A stretch of DNA of 5,433 nt from Alphaproteobacteria bacterium (GTDB lineage: Bacteria; Pseudomonadota; Alphaproteobacteria; Rhizobiales; Rhizobiaceae), in contig JAUIBM010000245.1 of the NCBI GenBank assembly GCA_030428345.1, forward strand, positions 1-5,433, written 5' to 3'. Position numbers and translations under genes: made by a program. The stretch's first letter is position 1. Every line of letters starts with the position of its first letter. The notes beneath the pieces are model-generated. The model was not told the origin of the DNA, ran no database searches, and worked only from the letters and a program-made list of their open reading frames with translations. Below are positions 1 to 5,433 of the stretch, one piece after another.

Positions 1-1170
1 AGCATCCTGATCGAGATGGCCGGCCTGCAGGGCGCGGACGAGATGCTCGACGTGACGCGCGCCCATATTGATGGCTGCATCTATTCCAGCCCCGCCAATC
101 TGCAATTCGTGGAGAAGATGCTCGCCCTTGGCGGGCGCGTCTGCGTGCCGACCACCATGAACGCGATCTCGGTCGACCATCGCGGCTGGCGCGCGCAGGG
201 CGTGCCCGAGAGCTTCGGCCTGCCCGCAAGCCGCCTTGCCGACGCCTATGTCGAACTCGGCGCCCGGCCCAGCTTCACCTGCGCGCCCTATCTGCTGGCG
301 GACGCGCCGCGGCATGGCGAGGCGCTTGGCTGGTCGGAATCCAACGCCGTGATCTATGCCAACAGCGTGCTGGGTGCGCGTACCGCGAAGCACCCAGATT
401 TCTTCGATTTGTTCATCGCCCTCACCGGCCGCGCGCCAAGGGCCGGCGTCTATCTGGACAGCGCACGCGCGCCCGCACGTCTGATCCGCGCCGCCGCTCC
501 CGCCGAAATCGAGGATGCATTCTGGCCGATGCTCGGCTGGCTCGCCGGCCAGGCCGCGCCCGATCGCGTGCCGCTGATTACGGGGCTGGAGGAGACGCCC
601 GCCAGCGCGGACGATCTGAAGGCGCTTTGCGCCGCCTTCGGGGCCACCTCCGCCGCGCCGATGCTGCATCTCGCCGGGCATACGCCCGAGGCCGCCATGC
701 AGCCCGCCGCAAATGCGGATGCGATCACGCTGACGCCGGAGGATTTCCGCGCGCTCTGGTCGACCTTCAACGCCGCGCCGGCCGAAATAGACCTCGTCGC
801 GATCGGCAGCCCGCATGCCTCGCTGAGCGAATGCCGCGCCCTCGCCCGCCTGCTAGCGGGAAGCTGTTCCGAGACGACCCGGATGATCGTCACGCTTGGG
901 CGCGACACGCTCGATCAGGCCGCGCAGGAGGGCCTGCTCGAACGCTTCCGCGCGTTTGGCGCAGAAGTCATTCCCGATCTATGCTGGTGCTCGATCACGG
1001 AACCGGTCTTCCCGGTCTCCGCGCGCGTCGTGATGACCAATTCGGGCAAATACGCCCATTACGGGCCCGGCCTCAACGGGCGGGCCATGCGCTTCGGCAG
1101 CCTGGCCGATTGCGTCGCCGCCGCCCGCACCGGCCGCGCGCCCATGGCGCCGCCCCCCTGGCTCGCGTGA
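1..1170 (+). CDS. Aconitase X catalytic domain, probable cis-3-hydroxy-L-proline dehydratase (5' partial)
   Basis: This is a cytosolic iron-sulfur enzyme of the aconitase X (AcnX) family. Bacterial members dehydrate cis-3-hydroxy-L-proline to pyrroline-carboxylate. The frame is open from base 1, and the codons before the ATG at 16 (S-I-L-I-E) run smoothly into it, so the true start lies upstream. Numbering from that ATG, family landmarks are AHIDGC (16-21, Cys21), VPTTMNA (44-50), FTCAPYL (87-93, Cys89), WSESNAVIYANSVLGART (106-123), GSPHASLSE (264-272) and DLCWCSITEP (321-330). Cys21, Cys89, Cys323 and Cys325 are candidate cluster ligands. The visible 384 residues are nearly the whole large domain. 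The swivel domain is not seen, and the next gene downstream is unrelated, so it must be fused upstream or encoded upstream. The racemase-family gene follows after 12 bp, which implies one operon. Family assignment is strong; the substrate is inferred from the family and the neighbour. Mevalonate-5-phosphate dehydratase, the archaeal AcnX activity, is less likely here. Confidence 0.87.
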   Translation, partial: SILIEMAGLQGADEMLDVTRAHIDGCIYSSPANLQFVEKMLALGGRVCVPTTMNAISVDHRGWRAQGVPESFGLPASRLADAYVELGARPSFTCAPYLLADAPRHGEALGWSESNAVIYANSVLGARTAKHPDFFDLFIALTGRAPRAGVYLDSARAPARLIRAAAPAEIEDAFWPMLGWLAGQAAPDRVPLITGLEETPASADDLKALCAAFGATSAAPMLHLAGHTPEAAMQPAANADAITLTPEDFRALWSTFNAAPAEIDLVAIGSPHASLSECRALARLLAGSCSETTRMIVTLGRDTLDQAAQEGLLERFRAFGAEVIPDLCWCSITEPVFPVSARVVMTNSGKYAHYGPGLNGRAMRFGSLADCVAAARTGRAPMAPPPWLA

Positions 1171-1182
1171 AACGGAGCGGAC

Positions 1183-2211
1183 ATGCGCAGCACACAGACC
1201 ATCCATGTGATCTCCGCCCACGCCGAGGGCGAGGTCGGCGACGTCATCGTCGGCGGCGTGGCGCCACCGCCGGGCGAGACGCTGTGGGCGCAAAGCCGAT
1301 GGATCGCCGAAGACCAGCGTCTGCGCAATTTCGTGCTGAACGAACCGCGCGGCGGGGTGTTCCGCCATGTCAATCTGCTGGTGCCGCCCAAAAATCCAGG
1401 CGCCGATGCCGCCTTCATCATCATGGAGCCCGAGCATACCCCGCCAATGTCCGGATCGAACTCGATCTGCGTCGCCACCGTCCTGCTCGATGGCGGCATC
1501 GTGCCGATGCGCGAACCGGTGACCGAACTGGTGCTCGAGGCCCCCGGCGGGCTGGTGCGGGTGCGTGCGGAATGCCGAAACGGCAAGGCCGAGCGGATAT
1601 TCGTTCAGAACCTGCCGAGCTTCGCCGCCCGGCTGGATGCGGCGCTCGAGGTGCCGGGCCTTGGCGCGATGACGGTCGACACCGCCTATGGCGGCGACAG
1701 TTTCGTCATTGTCGACGCGCGGGCCTTCGGCTTTGAACTCCAGGCGCACGAGGCGCGCGACATTGCCAGCCTCGGCATGCGCATCACCGATGCGGCCAAC
1801 GAACAGCTCGGCTTCCACCATCCCGCAAATCCCGATTGGCGGCACATTTCCTTCTGCCTGTTCGCCGGCCCGCTCGCGCGGACCGCGGAGGGGCTGCGGG
1901 TGGGCGCCGCCGTCGCGATCCAACCGGGCAAGGTCGACCGCTCGCCGACCGGAACGGCGCTTTCCGCCCGCATGGCGGTGTTGCACGCCAGGGGACAGAT
2001 GCAAGAGGGTGAGCGGCTGACCGCGGTATCGCTGATCGGCTCGACCTTCGAGGGCCGCATTCTCGGCGTCACCGATGTCGGCGGCGCGCCCGCGATCCTG
2101 CCGGAGATTTCAGGAAGGGCATGGATCACCGGCATGCACCAGCACATGCTCGACCCGGCAGACCCCTGGCCGCAGGGCTATCGCCTATCCGACACCTGGG
2201 GTGTGGGCTAG
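1183..2211 (+). CDS. Proline racemase superfamily protein with Ser/Thr active-site pair, probable 3-hydroxyproline dehydratase
   Basis: A 342-residue cytosolic enzyme of the proline racemase / hydroxyproline epimerase / trans-3-hydroxyproline dehydratase superfamily, at the usual length. Landmarks are HAEGEVGDV (13-21), NEPRGG (53-58), MSGSNSIC (89-96), LEAPGG (118-123), DTAYGGDSFVIVDA (166-179) and DRSPTGTALSA (252-262). Racemases and epimerases use two catalytic residues, usually Cys/Cys, in the MxGH and DRSPxGT loops. Here these are Ser90 and Thr256, and the His after the first loop's Gly is Ser92. Thr at the second position is the mark of trans-3-hydroxy-L-proline dehydratases such as the human enzyme (Cys/Thr). 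Elimination of water is therefore more likely than racemisation, although Ser at the first position makes the exact substrate uncertain. A GGAG at 1174-1177, five bases before the ATG, supports the start. Co-transcription with aconitase X suggests the pair handles cis- and trans-3-hydroxyproline, or successive steps on one isomer. Its stop overlaps the stop of the convergent FTR1 gene. Confidence 0.85.
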   Translation: MRSTQTIHVISAHAEGEVGDVIVGGVAPPPGETLWAQSRWIAEDQRLRNFVLNEPRGGVFRHVNLLVPPKNPGADAAFIIMEPEHTPPMSGSNSICVATVLLDGGIVPMREPVTELVLEAPGGLVRVRAECRNGKAERIFVQNLPSFAARLDAALEVPGLGAMTVDTAYGGDSFVIVDARAFGFELQAHEARDIASLGMRITDAANEQLGFHHPANPDWRHISFCLFAGPLARTAEGLRVGAAVAIQPGKVDRSPTGTALSARMAVLHARGQMQEGERLTAVSLIGSTFEGRILGVTDVGGAPAILPEISGRAWITGMHQHMLDPADPWPQGYRLSDTWGVG

Positions 2212-3047
2212 CCGCCAGAGGCCCTGCCCAGCCTCTGGCGGGCGCTGCGCGCGCCGACCACCCGGCCGAGGATGAAGATCGTCGCCAGCGTCAGCAGATA
2301 GACCAGCAATTCCAGTTCGCTCGGACGGTCCATATATCCCACCAGCGTATGCGCGATGCGCCCGCCAATGCTCTTTTCCGACAACAGCCAGGAAGTGTCC
2401 CACACGCTTGCGCCCAGCGCCGAAACGAGTCCGGCCTGCTCCAGGAAAGAAACGCATTGCGCCGCCATGCCTGCCGCCAGGAACGCGATCAGCACGCCCG
2501 TCGCCGAGAAGAAATGGCGCATCGGAATGCGCACCAGGCCGAAATAGGCAATCGCGCTCAGCGCGGCGCCGCATGCAAGGCCGATCAGTCCGCCGGTGAG
2601 AAGCGAGAGCGGGGTCTCGCCTCCACCGACAAGCACGCCGTACAGGAACAGCACCACTTCCACGCCTTCGCGCAGCACTGCCACGCCCACCACGACGGCG
2701 AGCGCCATGGCGTCGCTCGCCCCGTCGGCGACGGCGCTTCCCGCTCGCTTGATATCGCCGGCGAGCTGCCGGCCGTGTTCGGCCATCCAAACATTGTGCC
2801 AGGTCAGCATGACGACCGCGACGGCAAGGATCGCGGCGTTGAACAATTCCTGGCCAACGCCCTGGAACGCGGAAGCCAGCGCCTCGGTGAACAACGCCAG
2901 GACACAGCTGCCCAGAACGCCGGCCAGGACGCCGAACCAGATCGAACGGAATGCGCCCGCGACTCCCCTGCTCGCCGCGAGCGCAATTCCGACGATCAAT
3001 CCCGCTTCGATTATCTCGCGCAGGACGATGATGAGTGCAGCAAACAT
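2208..3047 (-). CDS. FTR1-family high-affinity iron permease (FtrC/EfeU-like)
   Basis: A 279-residue polytopic inner-membrane protein that imports iron, in known systems after oxidation of Fe(II) by a periplasmic partner. Both FTR1 signature motifs are intact: REIIE at residues 10-14 in the first helix and REGVE at 126-130. About seven hydrophobic segments are visible, roughly at 1-25, 36-56, 66-86, 113-140, 147-170, 178-205 and 246-266. The conserved stretch DTSWLLSEKS...GY (217-238) precedes the last helix, and the C-terminus is short and basic. The gene starts 14 bp after the stop of the cupredoxin gene. Only a weak AGGG lies 12 bases before the ATG, so translational coupling to the upstream gene is likely. 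Length and N-terminus fit bacterial FTR1 permeases. Its TAG overlaps the racemase stop on the other strand. Transport of iron is well supported by family; the oxidation state carried is inferred. Confidence 0.93.
   Translation of the reverse strand: MFAALIIVLREIIEAGLIVGIALAASRGVAGAFRSIWFGVLAGVLGSCVLALFTEALASAFQGVGQELFNAAILAVAVVMLTWHNVWMAEHGRQLAGDIKRAGSAVADGASDAMALAVVVGVAVLREGVEVVLFLYGVLVGGGETPLSLLTGGLIGLACGAALSAIAYFGLVRIPMRHFFSATGVLIAFLAAGMAAQCVSFLEQAGLVSALGASVWDTSWLLSEKSIGGRIAHTLVGYMDRPSELELLVYLLTLATIFILGRVVGARSARQRLGRASGG
2212..2241 (+). terminator. Perfect 11-bp inverted repeat right after the racemase stop, candidate terminator
   Basis: CCGCCAGAGGC (2212-2222) and GCCTCTGGCGG (2231-2241) are exact reverse complements around an 8-base loop. 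The stem begins one base after the TAG at 2209-2211. It would form a very stable GC-rich RNA hairpin ending the hydroxyproline operon. No T-tract follows on the + strand, so it is not a canonical intrinsic terminator; it may stall polymerase, protect the 3' end or act with Rho. On the - strand the same bases encode residues 269-279 of the FTR1 permease. Confidence 0.5.
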
Positions 3048-3061
3048 CGACCGCGAGCGCC

Positions 3062-3406
3062 CTACTGGGCGACCACGCTGCCGCGCACCGTGTCTTCCTT
3101 GAACTCGTTGTAGAATTCGTGGGTTCCCGCCCCGACGGGGCGAACCTTCACTACGATCTCGCCGCCGGCGGCCACCAGTTTCTCGAAGCGCATGTCGCGC
3201 GACTCGACCTCAGCCGGCATCCTGGTCTGGTTGCGGAATCGCAGGGTAAACGGGGTGTCGGCAGGCAGCGAAATCTGCGCCGGCTCGAAGCCGGCATCGG
3301 TTAGCGAAACCTCGATCGCCGCATCGCTCGCGAGCGAGGCCGAGGTGGAAAGAACAAGCGCCGCGATGGCGCAGGCGATTGCCCGATTGGCGAAACGATA
3401 CCGCAT
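3062..3406 (-). CDS. Exported cupredoxin-like protein paired with FTR1 (FtrB-like)
   Basis: A 114-residue small periplasmic protein. Residues 1 to about 25 form a signal peptide: Arg-rich start, hydrophobic core around 9-19, and small residues ending in SASLAS. The rest is a beta-rich cupredoxin-type domain: IEVSLTDAGFEPAQISLPAD (31-50), FTLRFRNQTRMPAEVES (53-69), FEKLVAAGG (74-82) and GTHEFYNEF (94-102), followed by a closing strand. In FtrABCD-type systems such a cupredoxin (FtrB) helps oxidise Fe(II) before the FTR1 permease imports it. The only cysteine (Cys12) is in the signal peptide, so the mature protein lacks a type 1 copper Cys ligand. Met63, Glu66, Glu68, Met72 and His96 are candidate metal ligands. 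The start at 3406 is preferred over upstream in-frame Met codons because it gives a normal signal peptide and has AGGAAGAG six bases upstream. FTR1 follows directly, implying a two-gene operon. The role is inferred from domain and neighbour. Confidence 0.83.
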   Translation of the reverse strand: MRYRFANRAIACAIAALVLSTSASLASDAAIEVSLTDAGFEPAQISLPADTPFTLRFRNQTRMPAEVESRDMRFEKLVAAGGEIVVKVRPVGAGTHEFYNEFKEDTVRGSVVAQ

Positions 3407-3412
3407 GAAACG

Positions 3413-3420
3413 CTCTTCCT
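3413..3420 (-). promoter_or_regulatory. Ribosome binding site fixing the cupredoxin start
   Basis: On the - strand AGGAAGAG sits six bases before the ATG at 3406-3404. This decides the start against an in-frame ATG at 3448 and against the long open frame reaching 3568, both of which would place a non-signal-like sequence ahead of the signal peptide. Confidence 0.75.
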
Positions 3421-3504
3421 GCAAAAACCGCCATAACCTGAATGGCATACTCCTGTTAAGCATCATTCGCCCGGAAACGCAATTAGCTTTAATGAAATCA
3501 ATAG

Positions 3505-3521
3505 TTTGGAACTGTTCTAAA
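3505..3521. promoter_or_regulatory. Candidate Irr box (iron control element) upstream of the iron uptake operon
   Basis: TTTGGAAC-T-GTTCTAAA is a 17-bp dyad with one G/T mismatch between the two 8-base arms. It lies about 100 bp upstream of the cupredoxin ATG, in the AT-richer leader of the iron operon. It fits every position of the alphaproteobacterial Irr operator (iron control element) as I recall it, roughly TTTRGAAYNRTTCYAAA. Irr is a Fur-family protein that responds to haem status and acts under iron limitation. The site and its symmetry are seen directly; the Irr assignment rests on recalled consensus and the iron context. I could not assign confident -35 and -10 boxes around it. Confidence 0.6.
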
Positions 3522-3574
3522 TTGCCAGGACCTTTCCAGACCGCGTCACAACCTTGCGTAGGACACAAGACCTG

Positions 3575-3607
3575 AAACGAAAAATGCCGGGCGCAAGGCC
3601 CGGCATT
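3575..3607 (-). terminator. Intrinsic terminator of ald
   Basis: On the - strand AATGCCGGGC (3607-3598) pairs perfectly with GCCCGGCATT (3592-3583) around a 5-base loop, and the transcript continues into a T-rich run (TTTCGTTTC). It lies about 63 bp after the ald stop at 3671 and upstream of the iron operon's leader, so it should insulate the iron operon from ald transcription. The other strand lacks an equally good T-tract. The stretch 3407-3670 otherwise holds the iron operon's leader and no convincing gene. Confidence 0.88.
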
Positions 3608-3670
3608 CTTGATCCTTCATCGCATGGCGTCAGGCCGAACGGCGCGCCATTTACCCTGCGCAATCGCGCC

Positions 3671-4789
<1,119 letters not shown>

Positions 4790-4938
4790 CTTCGATTTCT
4801 CCGAGGTTGGGGTGGGGCGATCCGATGCTCAATCATGCTCCGATCCGCGATCAATGTCCTTGCAAAGACGGCTTGCGCGTTCGTCCGCTTTGGTGGAACA
4901 TTGCACGAAACAAGCCCCTGACCGAGAATCCTTGCGCG
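4790..4938. promoter_or_regulatory. Divergent ald / lrp-family control region with direct repeats
   Basis: This 149-bp gap must hold the promoters of both divergent genes. It contains two copies of CGATCCG (4818-4824 and 4841-4847, 23 bp apart start to start). These bracket two copies of ATGCTC (4825-4830 and 4835-4840), exactly 10 bp apart, about one helical turn. Phased repeats in such a gap would suit an oligomeric Lrp/AsnC regulator, but Lrp sites are degenerate and this is inference. The cluster starts only about 30 bp upstream of the ald ATG. No convincing -35/-10 pair was identified for either gene. Confidence 0.45.
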
Positions 4939-5418
4939 ATGACGCTCGACAAGATCGATCTGTTGATTCTTCGCCAGTTACAGCACAATGCCCGCATCGC
5001 CAATGTGGAGCTTGCCGCTAAGGTAGGTCTTTCGCCTTCAGCCTGTTCGCGCCGGCTGGATCAGTTGGAAAAATCGGGCGTGATCGAAGGTTATCAGGCG
5101 ATCATTTCCAACCGCGCGCTCGGCCAGTCAATCACCGCGCTCGTCGACATCACGCTCAAGTCGCAGTCGGAAGACAGCCTGCAGAAATTCGAGCGCGCGG
5201 TGAAGCTTTGCCCGCACATCGTCGCCTGCTTCCTGATGTCCGGCGAGAGCGATTACATGATCCGCGTCAACGCCCGCGACATGGAGCACTTCGAATGGAT
5301 CTACAAGAACTGGCTCTCCACCCTGCCCGGCGTCTCGCGCATCCAGTCGAGTTTCGCGATGCGAATGATCGTGAATCGGGCAAATATCGACGTGGCGCTG
5401 ATGGACAGCCGGCTGTAG
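4939..5418 (+). CDS. Lrp/AsnC-family transcriptional regulator, probable regulator of ald
   Basis: A 159-residue DNA-binding regulator at the standard Lrp/AsnC length. The N-terminal winged helix-turn-helix covers about residues 1-52: LDKIDLLILRQLQHNARI, then VELAAKVGLSPSACSRRLDQLEKSGVIEGY. The C-terminal ligand-binding and oligomerisation (RAM) domain spans about 65-145 and includes the characteristic SGESDYMIRV (101-110) and LPGVSRIQSSFAMR (129-142). The open frame reaches back to 4771, but the start at 4939 is chosen because it places the family's N-terminal LDxxD motif at residues 3-7; the Shine-Dalgarno signal there is weak. Lrp-family proteins often bind amino acids and activate or repress the adjacent catabolic gene. 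Divergence from ald suggests alanine-responsive control of ald, as known for AldR-type regulators, plus autoregulation. The effector is inferred. The last 15 bases of the window contain nothing recognisable. Confidence 0.94.
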   Translation: MTLDKIDLLILRQLQHNARIANVELAAKVGLSPSACSRRLDQLEKSGVIEGYQAIISNRALGQSITALVDITLKSQSEDSLQKFERAVKLCPHIVACFLMSGESDYMIRVNARDMEHFEWIYKNWLSTLPGVSRIQSSFAMRMIVNRANIDVALMDSRL

Positions 5419-5433
5419 CACAGCCATCATGCC

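Noticed and set aside
979..2004. A 341-codon - strand open frame opposite the racemase gene
   Set aside because: It is antisense to a conserved enzyme, has low-complexity shadow composition, and has no motif or good ribosome binding site.
2192..2204. Stem ACACC/GGTGT just after the FTR1 stop, considered as a - strand terminator
   Set aside because: It has five base pairs with a 3-base loop, no T-tract, and lies inside racemase codons. It is too weak to call.
2121..3113. A 330-codon + strand open frame opposite FTR1
   Set aside because: The - strand reading has both REXXE motifs and seven membrane helices. The + strand reading is a hydrophilic shadow.
3430..3446. Small hairpin GCCAT/ATGGC in the leader of the iron operon, considered as a riboswitch or attenuator
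   Set aside because: The stem is only five base pairs with a 7-base loop, which is expected by chance, and no larger conserved RNA fold could be recognised.
3407..3568. N-terminal extension of the cupredoxin gene to a start at 3568
   Set aside because: The extension would bury the signal peptide inside the protein and would run through the candidate Irr box. The start at 3406 has a good ribosome binding site.

Overview
The window is GC-rich, with an AT-richer stretch at about 3427-3540. It is densely coding, with short intergenic gaps, bacterial gene families and Shine-Dalgarno starts. An alphaproteobacterium is the best guess, from the overall composition and from a candidate Irr-type iron operator. 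The order cannot be fixed from the sequence alone. There are six protein genes in three blocks, with no RNA genes, insertion sequences, CRISPR arrays or phage genes.

Block 1 (1-2211, + strand) is a hydroxyproline catabolism pair. The first gene is the catalytic part of aconitase X (probable cis-3-hydroxy-L-proline dehydratase), cut at its 5' end by the window edge. Twelve bases after it lies a proline racemase superfamily gene whose two catalytic positions are Ser and Thr instead of the two Cys of true racemases. That favours a dehydratase-type reaction, such as on trans-3-hydroxy-L-proline. Both enzymes would feed pyrroline-2-carboxylate towards L-proline. The reductase for that last step is not in view.

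Block 2 (3406-2208, - strand) is a two-gene iron uptake operon. It encodes a small exported cupredoxin-like protein, then an FTR1-family iron permease with both REXXE motifs. Its leader carries a 17-bp dyad, TTTGGAACTGTTCTAAA, that fits the Irr box (iron control element) as I recall it. The permease gene converges on the racemase gene: the two stop codons share one CTAG, and a perfect 11-bp inverted repeat that could end + strand transcription lies inside the last codons of the permease.

Block 3 (3575-5418) is alanine metabolism. Alanine dehydrogenase (ald, - strand) has its Arg15, Lys75, His96 and Asp270 active-site set intact and a clear intrinsic terminator. It is divergent from an Lrp/AsnC-family regulator across a 149-bp region with short direct repeats, the usual layout for a regulator controlling its neighbour.

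Nothing here is a wholly unknown system. The most unusual points are the Ser/Thr racemase-family enzyme paired with aconitase X, the candidate Irr box on a minimal cupredoxin-FTR1 operon, the Cys-free cupredoxin, and the overlapping convergent gene ends with an embedded hairpin.
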